The notes beneath the pieces were generated by a model. The model did not search any database. It was not told the DNA's origin and saw only the letters and a program-made list of their open reading frames with translations. This document shows positions 21,542 through 30,886 of a DNA stretch of 64,000 nucleotides, in pieces (position 1 is the stretch's first letter; each line of letters opens with the position of its first letter). Both the position numbers and the translations under genes were made by a program. The DNA is from Niebla homalea (lineage: Eukaryota; Ascomycota; Lecanoromycetes; Lecanorales; Ramalinaceae): NCBI GenBank assembly GCA_019925105.1, contig JAHGAU010000024.1:186001-250000 (forward strand). Reading direction: 5' to 3'.

Positions 21542-23842
21542 CTAGACTGAGAGTACAAGATGGGGTCTATTGTGACCGTAGCCCTTGAATCGATCTTGCA
21601 TTTCTTTTCCCACTTCGCGCATCCTTTCGGCGCCCTTCCCTGGCTGACACCTTCGCTCTCGATCCTTTCCTGCATGGGCCTTTTGACAGTGAATCCGCCA
21701 GAACTTCTCTCTCCTCCTTTGCCTCTTGTTCTCAAGACCCTGAACGATGTCTATAGGGCCTCGACTGTGGGAGTGGTCAGGTATCTGTCGAACCATTGGG
21801 GAGGTCCCTTCTGGTGGCGTCGTCCCGGGGCAGACCTCCCTCCTCCCATTTTGCTCCCAAAAGGGATTTGGAAATCGAGGCAGAGAAGCAGTGTGGGTCA
21901 GGTTGGGGCGCTGACCAAGACACGGCACTCCTGTCAAACCTGCATTACTGGTAGGTGGAGTGCCATGTGGCGTGATACGGCGGGACGAAGGGGGAGAGCT
22001 AATTTTCTTGTGAGACGGAGGCATGCACTTGAGCCGATGGCTTGAATGGCCAAACAGGCGTCTTGGCGGAGGCGAGAATAGGCGCCTTGGTGGTGACATC
22101 GAGCGCCTTTTGCGCCCTTCTATTGACCCTGTCAAATCTCGAGCCTCCTTTTCAGCAGAGGGGTCAAACTCCGAGCGCGTCCTATACTGGTTTCTGGGTG
22201 GCGCCGCACTATCGTCGGAATCCTCTGTGTCGGATGCATTGCCTTCGTCCTCAGCCTCGGGATCCGAAGTTGGAAAGCTCGGATCAATGTCCTGAGGAAT
22301 GAGCTTCTGTTTTGAAAGTCTGCGCTGCTCGCGCGAAGAAAGCAAAGCCTCTTGTATGGCACGGTCTTCATCAAGAGTACCGATTATGAACGGTTCCAGC
22401 TTTGACTTGGAGCATTTTTGCTGCAAAGGCAACTCCTTTAAGCTGCATTGTCGCCTTCCTCCATGTTCATTTGGGCTCTTCGGATCATGAGCAGTTACTG
22501 ATACTGCATCAGTGTCGATAGAGGACTCTGAAGCTAGCATGATTCCTTCGGTGGGTCGAACATGCTCCACACGAGCTACTGAAGTAGTTGTTGTTGTCAG
22601 GCTAGGAGTCCAAAAATGATACTCAGATCCTGCATCGCTGTCGTTGTCGGATGCACCAAAGCCCTCTTCATCGTCAGTCTCATTGCCATCGTTTGTAGAT
22701 CCGTCCGTGTTGCAGTCGTCGCTTTCTTCAGCAATCTCTTCGTTATTATGACTCATGTGCAGCTCCTCATCGAAAGCCTCCTCTTCTGCCTCTTCAGCTA
22801 GCCTCCGTATCGCATACTCCTTCTGAAGTGTGTCATCTATTGTCATCCTATGCTTGTATGCAGTCTGTTCATTCGTCCATTCGTCTTCGGGGTAGAACGT
22901 CGTAGCAAATTCATGGAAACTGGTCGCCTGAGTCTTCTGAAAGTCGACGCGATTGAATGAATTCGACTCATTTGACAAACTAGAGGTATTGATGGATTGA
23001 TCGCCATTTGCGTCCAGTGAGATTTCGATTGCAGCCTTGGAATGCGTCTGAGATGGTGAGGAAGACCCTGGAAGCGCTGGACCAGCGATCGCAGACAAAG
23101 AAGGCTCAACACTCTCTTCGTGATCCTGAGGATACCGCGGCTGCTCATTTCCTCTGTCATTTGATGAGGATACGCTGAGGGCCGCTGGGGTGGTGGGCCT
23201 TGCGTGTGAGGGTTTCATAGGACACGCAAACCTTAGCATACACGGACGCCTTGAGGGGGGCGCAATAGGACTGTATTCTTGCTGTGAAGATTGACGAGGT
23301 TCCGACATCCGGACTTGATTGCTAACATTCTTGATCTTGTTTCCGCATGCAAAACTGATGCATCGTCTCCTCCCGAGGGTTTCTTCGATCCTGGTTTCCT
23401 CAACTGTGCCAGTGGGGGAAGCCTGTTGACGTGATCCAGATTTGGTCTCTTGAGCTGCACTGACAGAAGCCATTGCTTTGGGTTCGAAGGAAGATAACTG
23501 AGTGTAGTTGGCTGAAGGCAAAGGCGGACTTGGGGTCGTGGTCCTAGCTGGACTAGTCATACCACCATCACTAACAAGATTAGGGGTATCGGCATCGGAT
23601 ACGGCATTTAGTTCAGGAGAACTGAGGAGCGCCTGCGTTAGTAGCGATGGTTTCCGAAAACTGGGGGAGGCGATATTCCCTGTCTCGCGCACAGAGCCCT
23701 CATCCCCAGAATCCTTTCTCTTAGAAAAGCCGATCCTCTGATCCGGTGGTTCATCGAGCTCAGCGGTAGCCTCATCCTCATCAAGTAGATTGAGACTAGT
23801 AGGCATGGTGCGACGCAATTTCGGTGACTGCATTATAGGCAT
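21542..23842 (-). CDS. DUF2457-like fungal protein
   Basis: A single open frame of 766 aa. The protein is mostly low-complexity and acidic/Ser-rich, with two short Cys-containing motifs, RRRCISFACG and CMLRFACP, that I associate with the fungal DUF2457 family. The C-terminus (RQRRREKFWRIHCQKA, then RRCQPGKGAERM and a final LVLSV) also fits that family as remembered. An acidic stretch (EEAEEEAFDEELHM, ESDDCNTDGS) lies in the middle and basic Arg/Ser/Pro repeats (RRLFSPPPRRLFG) follow. Function unknown. The start at 23842 is the first ATG; a later ATG (MQSPKLRR) is equally possible. Confidence 0.75.
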   Translation of the reverse strand: MPIMQSPKLRRTMPTSLNLLDEDEATAELDEPPDQRIGFSKRKDSGDEGSVRETGNIASPSFRKPSLLTQALLSSPELNAVSDADTPNLVSDGGMTSPARTTTPSPPLPSANYTQLSSFEPKAMASVSAAQETKSGSRQQASPTGTVEETRIEETLGRRRCISFACGNKIKNVSNQVRMSEPRQSSQQEYSPIAPPSRRPCMLRFACPMKPSHARPTTPAALSVSSSNDRGNEQPRYPQDHEESVEPSLSAIAGPALPGSSSPSQTHSKAAIEISLDANGDQSINTSSLSNESNSFNRVDFQKTQATSFHEFATTFYPEDEWTNEQTAYKHRMTIDDTLQKEYAIRRLAEEAEEEAFDEELHMSHNNEEIAEESDDCNTDGSTNDGNETDDEEGFGASDNDSDAGSEYHFWTPSLTTTTTSVARVEHVRPTEGIMLASESSIDTDAVSVTAHDPKSPNEHGGRRQCSLKELPLQQKCSKSKLEPFIIGTLDEDRAIQEALLSSREQRRLSKQKLIPQDIDPSFPTSDPEAEDEGNASDTEDSDDSAAPPRNQYRTRSEFDPSAEKEARDLTGSIEGRKRRSMSPPRRLFSPPPRRLFGHSSHRLKCMPPSHKKISSPPSSRRITPHGTPPTSNAGLTGVPCLGQRPNLTHTASLPRFPNPFWEQNGRREVCPGTTPPEGTSPMVRQIPDHSHSRGPIDIVQGLENKRQRRREKFWRIHCQKAHAGKDRERRCQPGKGAERMREVGKEMQDRFKGYGHNRPHLVLSV

Positions 23843-25070
23843 TCTGCCTTGGTGGATCTGTGAGATATTTGACGTGTCGAGGAATCACTCTTCGAAGTTG
23901 AGAGCTAAGCACTGGTCGAGGCCACGTACAGTTCGAAGGGAATGGGAGGATTGATTTCGCAATCACTTTGCGGAAGGTCTCGGTGTGAAGTCCCTCAGGA
24001 CAACGTCGCTATAAATGTAGAGGCGGCATGGTGGCGAATGGGCGAGTGAGATACTCGCAATTCTCAATTCCAGGTGTATCAAACAAAAGAAGACGCCCTA
24101 AGGCTTCATTGAGTGAACACTTGTGGCATGTGATTGTGGTGGCAACGCCTGAACCTGATGACTTTGAAGGTCAGAAAAGATAGGTATGGACAACCGTGGA
24201 AGGATGAATGCTACGAAGGCCAGAATGGCGCAGAGAGAAACCAGAATCAAGTGAGGAGATATAAGTATCAAGATAGAGAGAGAGATTAGCGTATCTGGAT
24301 GCACATCGCGCGGGGGTCACAAAATTTCAGGATCATGAGAAGAGACGGACACTGATCGTGATATGGATCATGGATGAGCTATATTGTGGTTGATGGTTAG
24401 CGTTTGGATCCAGCGGCACATTCGGAGGGATCCTCGCATCTGGATTGATTACGCCATTCTGTATCTTAACCCTGCCGGGAAATGAAAATCTATTATTAAG
24501 CAACATGTACGGAGGTAGCTTCTTGCGAGTCTAAAAAATGGTCTCTCAAGTATGGTCTCTCACTGCTCGCTTGTTCCAATACAGCATCACAACCATCATA
24601 CATGATAGGTAGCATCGACATTTGTTCTCTCTCGCATACCATCTTCAACTGATCTTGCACTAGATCTAGTCGACCAGTATTTAGGCCGCAAGATCAATGC
24701 TCTGACTATCGAGCCGGCGTTTTCTGTGCAAAAGCCGTGAGACAAGTTCATAGAATGGTGCCGTGCCAGGATAGAACCAACTTCGTCTCGAATGTGATGG
24801 CTACGGTATCAGAGGGACGATTAGTACTCTGGAACTACAATCCTTGCGCCTGGCAGCGATTGCGGGGGGACAATGCTCCAGGTGAAATTTACATGTAATG
24901 CTGCCCCTGAGCCTTTTACAACGATGTTCAAAACGCTAGCAATGTAATCATTTCGTACAGTACGTCCGTAGGCAAATATACATTACCACGGCCATAGAAG
25001 CGCGCTTTTACTACATTGTGTCCATTGCTTTCACCACGCAACAATCTGATCACATCTATAGAGGCTCGTC
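23843..25070. other. Divergent promoter region, DUF2457 gene / ATP16
   Basis: About 1.2 kb between two divergent starts. I found no gene. A GGTTCTATCC string near 24770 on the minus strand resembles a tRNA T-arm, but no matching acceptor stem exists. Confidence 0.5.
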
Positions 25071-25932
25071 ATGAACGCTCCCACATTCATTCGGGCTGCT
25101 GCCCGCGTCCGACCCCGTGTAGCTCGCAAACCATTATTGCGAAGGACTTACGCAGATCCCGTGTCTGACAAGATCAAATTGACCCTCGCGCTGCCACACC
25201 AGGTATAGACCTCTCCCCTCTCGACATTATTCCGAACGCTTGAGTAACCTCCTATCTGCTGACGTGTGAAGGCTAATATGTGGGATGAGTGCAGTCAATT
25301 TACAAGTCAACAGATGTGTACGTTGTGTCGCGGCGGCGTTTCTAAATCGAAATACCAATGACTTGGCTGGCGGCAATGTATGCTGATTCTATCCCGGCCT
25401 CAGCGTTCAAGTAAATATACCTGCCGAGTCTGGCGAGATGGGTGTTCTGGCCAATCACGTCCCTTCAATTGAGCAGTTGAAGCCTGGCTTGGTCGAAATC
25501 ATTGAAGAGAGTGGTGGAAGCAAGCAGTTCTTCTGTACGTTGTGCACTCACAAGTGCGAAAATCCCTGAAGCACCACCTCAGCCCATTTGCAAGCCTACC
25601 GCTAAGTCCCTGGTAGTATCAGGAGGCTTTGCAATTGTGCAACCAGGATCTCAGCTTAGCATCAACGCGGTCGAAGGCTTTCCCCTCGAAGAATTCTCTG
25701 CCGAGGTTCATATACCCTGAACGATGATCATTCCAAAACACTGACCCGAGCCAATCTATAGTCGGTTCGGTCCCAGATCACTGAAGCCCAGAAGATTGCA
25801 GCTGGCGCAGGAGGCGAGCAGGACGTGGCAGAGGCCAAGATTGAATTAGAGGTTTGTGGGACGGCACTGAAGCACGTGTCTCTACTGACTCGATCACAGG
25901 TCTTGGAAAGTCTTCAGTCTTCACTCAAATAG
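25071..25932 (+). CDS. ATP16: ATP synthase F1 subunit delta, mitochondrial
   Basis: Six exons: 25071..25202, 25295..25317, 25404..25534, 25617..25705, 25762..25851 and 25900..25932; 165 aa. This is the central-stalk delta subunit (bacterial epsilon) of F1Fo ATP synthase. The N-terminus is Arg/Ala-rich without acids (MNAPTFIRAAARVRPRVAR), a typical mitochondrial presequence. The beta-sandwich part has VQVNIPAESGEMGVLANHVP and SGGFAIVQPGSQLSINAVEG, and a C-terminal helical hairpin follows. Exon 2 is only 23 nt. All phases close. Confidence 0.93.
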
Positions 25933-26237
25933 AAGGAGGGGTTTGTCCAAGTCTCGTGACAGTACTGCAGCATGATACGGGTTTATCATCGCGTTCACTA
26001 TCAATACGGAGCAAGAGCGAAGTCTCGAGGGGCTTTGCCTTTGCGGCCTCGCGCCTTCCAAAATTCATACCATTCGCAGGTCCTGAGAGCCTGCTTGTCC
26101 TTTGGCTCTTCGTGCTTGATATTTCTCTCTCTATCGGAAGCCTTGGTTTTTCGTCTCTTTCTCTAAGCCGTCTCTTTCGATTACATCCTTTCCTTTTAAC
26201 AAATTTTTACTCCCAGTTTACTTTTTTCCCCCTGATC
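25933..26237. other. Spacer between ATP16 and the Ser-rich gene
   Basis: About 305 bases between tandem genes, with a strongly pyrimidine-rich stretch at about 26110-26230 just before the next ATG. The next gene's frame stays open upstream through this spacer, but the content there is not protein-like. Confidence 0.5.
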
Positions 26238-28172
26238 ATGCCTTCTCCAGCCATGTCCAGACTGCGCCCCTCGGGAAGTTCACAGGATACTAAACGAAGG
26301 CCCCTGTCCTCATCTGGCAGCTCAGCCGGCATGAGTATCGAGCAAGGGTTCGTAGCATCCAGAGTGCGCGCTTTGCAACAGCAGCAGGAGGGAGAATCAG
26401 GATGCAAAACTCGACCACAATCAGAACGAAGGCTTGCGTGCTCTCTTACCAGGTCAAAAAGAGGCCCCTTCAATGCTTCCCTCGAGGATCTTCCTGGAGA
26501 CCCTCGTTCCAGCATTGCGATCACGAATATGGACAATCGATCAAATCGACCGTCCGAGATTTCGGGTTGTAATCAGAGGGGAGCCTGCCGGGTCACATCA
26601 ATCCCGGAGGAACCGGCTTCACGGACAACATCATCAGCGGACGTTGACACAAGAGGTGACCATTCTAACCACGAACACAGGCATACTCACATCAGAACAA
26701 AAACTCTATCCTGTGTCAAAGAGAGCATGTTCCCTCCCTCTGTACCTAAATTGGACAATTTTCATGGTACGGGACAGTCCTCACCTGCGAATCCCGTTCA
26801 GCACCAGCCAGCACCTTGCCCAGGAAAAGAACTTTCAAATCAAGATCAACTGGGGGCCAGGAATGACCGTGGGGGCAAACGTTGCTCAAGTAACATGATC
26901 TTATCCAGCAAAGCGTGTGATACGGGGATACTTGATAAGTCCAATGGTGAGGGCGCAAAAGCTTTCGAGTGTCCATATTCAATGGGTGATGCTGAGCACC
27001 AGACTTCGGATTCAACATCCACGGGAACAGGGTCCTACAATTGCAGTGACCGCGTGGTCTTGGATCAGCCGGGCCCTCATTCTCGAGATGGTTTCGACTT
27101 GAGAACACAGAATCGTGATTGCAACATCAAACCCACGAAAGCCTGCAGCAGCTCGAGCCCGTCAACTCCGGATGCGAGCATTGGCGATTCTCGAAAGCCT
27201 GTTGTCACTGAAGACAATCAAATTTCCATGAATCCTGAACTATGGGCGACTGAAGCTGGTGACCATCTGTCCAAAGACCCATTGGCAACCAAGTCCTGTT
27301 CGCGTCTCGAGACACACTCCAGCACCGAAAACTTGGTCTCCAACAATCTTAAGACCCCAGAACGGAGGCAAAGCTCCTTAACAACGGGCAATGTCTCAGA
27401 AGCATCCTCAATGGATCAGATAGAGCCAAAGTTGGACAAGCAATTTGAGAAAGATCTATCCCGTCGCAACGGATCTGTCCTTGGTGACTTATTGACAGGA
27501 AAGTGGCTTAGAACGGTAGTTGAGAGCAAGACACCGCAAGTAGATCGTCAGGCTTCGAGAAGACGGGGGCCAACATCTCCGTCCACTTACGGATTAGGCA
27601 AGGAAATTGATGGAGATGAGACAACAGATTATAATTCCAACAGGAGTCAGAAGGCAGAGGCCGGTGATGCTGCGTCAACAAGTTCATCGCGTCAAAGAAT
27701 TATAGATAAAAACGCGAAACACGACGCTTCTGCGATACCTGACAGATCTACAATACCAAGGACGGCTACACCGCCCGCAAGCCCTGGCCCGCCGGCAGAG
27801 CAGCCAGAGACTTTCATGGAAGTGGTTTCCTCCAAACCGACCAAAAACGGCGCTACCCAAGAAGGCAGAAGCCCGTTCCAGCCGATCATGTCGGTGCCTG
27901 CTGAATCGTCGCGTGGTTCTCCTTTTGAATACCCCGCCTGCCCAAGCAAGTCTCATGCCGTCAATAGCGCAACGGCTGAGAGACCCGCCGCGGTACAATT
28001 GGGGAATCTCCGCCTGACAATTACACTGAAAGATGGTACTGTTGATGGCACGAACATACGTAAGGTCAAGGTCAAAATTCTTCTAGAAACCGAGGAGGAT
28101 CTCATGGTCGAAGCCCATGTGAAGAGGGTGGAGCAGGAAGGCTGGCGTGACAATGCAAGTAGTCAAGGGTAG
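26238..28172 (+). CDS. Uncharacterised Ser-rich protein
   Basis: One exon, 644 aa from ATG 26238. Nearly the whole protein is polar and disordered, rich in Ser, Asp, Asn, Arg and Pro, with no known domain. A short more ordered C-terminal segment (LRLTITLKDGTVDG, then VKVKILLETEEDLMVEAHV) alternates hydrophobic and charged residues as in a small beta element with a helix. The frame is open further upstream to 25854, over the end of ATP16, but the pyrimidine tract at 26110-26230 and the family-like ATG context favour 26238. Function unknown. Confidence 0.6.
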   Translation: MPSPAMSRLRPSGSSQDTKRRPLSSSGSSAGMSIEQGFVASRVRALQQQQEGESGCKTRPQSERRLACSLTRSKRGPFNASLEDLPGDPRSSIAITNMDNRSNRPSEISGCNQRGACRVTSIPEEPASRTTSSADVDTRGDHSNHEHRHTHIRTKTLSCVKESMFPPSVPKLDNFHGTGQSSPANPVQHQPAPCPGKELSNQDQLGARNDRGGKRCSSNMILSSKACDTGILDKSNGEGAKAFECPYSMGDAEHQTSDSTSTGTGSYNCSDRVVLDQPGPHSRDGFDLRTQNRDCNIKPTKACSSSSPSTPDASIGDSRKPVVTEDNQISMNPELWATEAGDHLSKDPLATKSCSRLETHSSTENLVSNNLKTPERRQSSLTTGNVSEASSMDQIEPKLDKQFEKDLSRRNGSVLGDLLTGKWLRTVVESKTPQVDRQASRRRGPTSPSTYGLGKEIDGDETTDYNSNRSQKAEAGDAASTSSSRQRIIDKNAKHDASAIPDRSTIPRTATPPASPGPPAEQPETFMEVVSSKPTKNGATQEGRSPFQPIMSVPAESSRGSPFEYPACPSKSHAVNSATAERPAAVQLGNLRLTITLKDGTVDGTNIRKVKVKILLETEEDLMVEAHVKRVEQEGWRDNASSQG

Positions 28173-28390
28173 TGGAGTCCGATGTTAGGACCACTAATTC
28201 CAGATCCTTGGTGAATGATGATGATCCCAGAAACGGCTCGCGGGCTGTCGTTGTTCCTAATTGGCGGCACACTCGATCCTAGATATTTGGTTATTAGTGT
28301 CCAAGTATCCCTAGCTATTCCTCGAGCGAACTGGCGGCCTAATGAGGCAGTCCAATATCACGCGAGGTTACATTGCGCGATCTGCAGGCC

Positions 28391-29025
28391 TCAGGGGTGG
28401 TATATATCCTCAGGCATGACCCGGAAAGTCTCCCCATTCTTTCTTACATGTTGCCTCGTCTTGTCCCTGGTCAAGGGTTTTCGCATGTCGAATGCATCCT
28501 CAGCGGCCATTCTGCCGGTCAGGTCGTCACTGTAATAATCCATCACGCGCCGGAATATGCTATAGCCCATGCCCTTGTACAGTCCAATAGCAGTGTCGTT
28601 GCTCTGCCTCACAAAGAGGTCCACGAACCAAGCCTTTTGATCCTCACAGCCGCGTTCAAGAGCTAGCGTGAGAAGCTGAGCTAGACCAAGACGGCGGAAT
28701 TGTGGTGCAACGGTAAGGGCAGTGACATGGCCATGCCACGGCAAGTAATGGGGCGTAAACTTCACCCACAGTGGATCTTCCTCGAGCTTGCCCATCACTG
28801 ATCGAGGTCAGCAATGAAAGGGGCTCATGATGCTACTAGACAGCGCCAGGGCATACTGTAGCCGATGATATGACCCTGCTGGTTTTCGGCAATGGTGAAG
28901 AGGGAGGGCCATTTGGTCAGATAGTGGAGGTAAAAGTCGATATTGAAATTCTCGGTGAGGGGATCCAGATTGGTCAGGTTCATGCGCAGAAGGTCTTGTG
29001 GTTCGAATTGTCGTAGCGAAGTCAT
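28391..29025 (-). CDS. NAA20: N-terminal acetyltransferase NatB catalytic subunit
   Basis: Exons 28857..29025 and 28391..28797; 191 aa, a typical length. NAA20 acetylates nascent chains starting Met-Asp, Met-Glu, Met-Asn or Met-Gln, together with its partner NAA25 on the ribosome. The N-terminus TNLDPLTENFNIDFYLHYL is the family signature. The GNAT fold is seen in VTALTVAPQFRRLGLAQLL (acetyl-CoA loop RRLGLA) and in NDTAIGLYKGMGYSIFRRV. The C-terminus with AFDMRKPLTRDK is also conserved. The 59-nt intron restores GYMMGKLEE. Confidence 0.95.
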
Positions 29026-29071
29026 GGTGATGATACCTAGTTCTCCGAGCTGAATATTGAATTGAATATTT

Positions 29072-29113
29072 GTACCAATCTACCGGCCGTGAGACGGTAC
29101 CAATCTACCGGCC
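29072..29113. repeat. Two direct copies of a 17-mer in a divergent promoter
   Basis: GTACCAATCTACCGGCC at 29072..29088 and again at 29097..29113, 25 bp period, in the 308-bp gap between NAA20 (-) and the next gene (+). Confidence 0.9.
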
Positions 29114-29333
29114 TACTGTAAAAATACCGAGCGCGGGGTACCAGGCAAGCCAGGCTATAAGGGGTTTATCCCTCTTGCCCCAAAGTGGTAAGTAGCTCTT
29201 GATTCCGCGAAGAACGAATGCGTTGTCGTCGTGATTTCTTGGAGCTCTATTCACAATCGATCCCCCTGGGTCTGTGCCTGTCAGGGATTCCACAGGAGTG
29301 GCGGTCGTTTATACTACATGTTCCCGCTGCGCA

Positions 29334-30492
29334 ATGCCCTCTTCACCTCAGAAAACCCGGCCACGACGGACATCTTCTACAAGTAGCGCAAGCTCAGCAC
29401 TGCGTCGTGGAGCTTCTTGGAGTTCCACACCGGCTCATCGGAAGGCTTCCACAACCAGATCATCTCCCAACTCCGAGGCTCTCCTCTTGTCCACTCGAGA
29501 GGACGACTTGTTTGGCCCCGACAGCTGCCATGCTGCGGATGAGTTTGAACGGTTCCAGGACGAGACGAATGGGCTCGGTAACCTAGCTGAAGAATTGGCA
29601 GACGCATGGGATGACGATGGTGAGCACGCGCCGCGACCGACTCATTGCGGTGGCCGAGTGGACAGTGCTGCGACTCCACAAGCGTCAACGTCGGGCCGGC
29701 CGGGTCATGAGGGTGATAGCTCTGACTCCCAAGATGTCAATCTGTTCTCGGCGACGCTCGAAACCGAAATAGCTGCAGTCAACAACCTCGTCAGGCAAGA
29801 GTCCGCGACGGACGGCACCGAATACAAGGATATTATCTGCAGAGTAGCAGACGCACTCAGGGAAATGCCGTCACAGTCTAAGATGGAGAACGGTACATCA
29901 CGGTTCGACTTCCATGTCCCTTTGCCTGCTGTTTCTCTATATTCAGCTTGTTTGCCGTTGCGATGGCTTCATGCTGATATATCACTCAAGCCTGATCGCA
30001 ACCCACGCAGCCTTGACAGCCCACCTATCAAATCAAGCTCGCGCACTGCAAGCTCTCAGTCATCCCTTGATCTCTCCCCTAGCCGTGTCGCCAGAGCCTG
30101 AAGTCGTTGACGACATTCTGCCGCTCCTGGCAGCACTCATACTGGCCGTGCCAATTCAGCGCGCCCCTTGTCTTCTCTCCCTTCACAGTCTACGCGCCTC
30201 GACCACAGATCTACAGGCCTTTCTGAACTACCTCACCGACACAATCTACATGACAAGACAGACCATCACGAGCGCCACCCGGCGGTTACGCCTTGCCACA
30301 GACATTGTCAGCGACCTGCGCAGAGAAGCGGAAGCCCGAGAAGAAGCAGTCGATTGGATTGAGAAAGGTGCCTGGGACACGCGCTTGAGCGCTCGCGAAT
30401 GTCAGAAAGTTTGCGGTGACGTTATTGGAGGCTTCGAGGAGGTCTGCCAGAATTGGAGAACTAGATTGATGGATGGCTTGGTAACCGCCTAA
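29334..30492 (+). CDS. Uncharacterised conserved-looking protein with coiled-coil C-terminus
   Basis: Exons 29334..29892 and 30011..30492; 346 aa. The first half is Ser/Arg-rich then acidic (FGPDSCHAADEFERFQDETN). The second half is helical, with hydrophobic positions spaced as in a helical bundle or coiled coil (ALTAHLSNQARALQAL, DLQAFLNYLTDTIYMTRQTI, DIVSDLRREAEAREEAVDWI). The 118-nt intron has donor GTACAT and acceptor ACGCAG; it is the only phase-consistent choice I found, but the donor is weak. I do not recognise the family. Divergent from NAA20. Confidence 0.6.
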
Positions 30493-30886
30493 GAAGCCTG
30501 GTCGATTTGGTATCGTGTTCAGTATCTATGTCTGCAACGCTCGCGTTGCCCAAATATGCGAGGATAGCATGGAGCTGGGGTGTTGGTGAATCATGTTATC
30601 TCTACTGGACTCCATGCCAGCGCCCTGGTCGCATACGTCGCTAGTGTCTTAGTCATTGGAATCGCAACGTTCAGCTAAGATAGTTACATGTTTGGTATCG
30701 AAGTAGGGGGACGATGCACGCGAGGCTGTGAGGTTACGGCAGTGGCCATTGAAACAAATTCCTTCTATGTCGTTGCCCCCGCCCGCGCGGAACTTCAAGG
30801 CTTTACATTTCGAAGCTCAGGCCTGATCGATCGGCCCACACATTCTCGACTTTCCCTTCCCCAGGCCCACAAGAACCACCCCAATC
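30493..30886. other. Convergent spacer before eIF3a 3' end
   Basis: About 390 bases between two converging genes; presumed 3' untranslated sequence of both. Nothing else visible. Confidence 0.45.

Noticed and set aside
24755..24800. Possible minus-strand tRNA (GGTTCTATCC resembles a T-arm, with a CACC end)
   Set aside because: The T-stem would rest mainly on wobble pairs, and no 5' acceptor half complementary to the 3' end exists upstream on that strand.
25854..26237. Longer 772-aa version of the Ser-rich protein
   Set aside because: The extra N-terminus overlaps the end of ATP16 and a pyrimidine tract; it is an open frame by chance upstream of the likely ATG.
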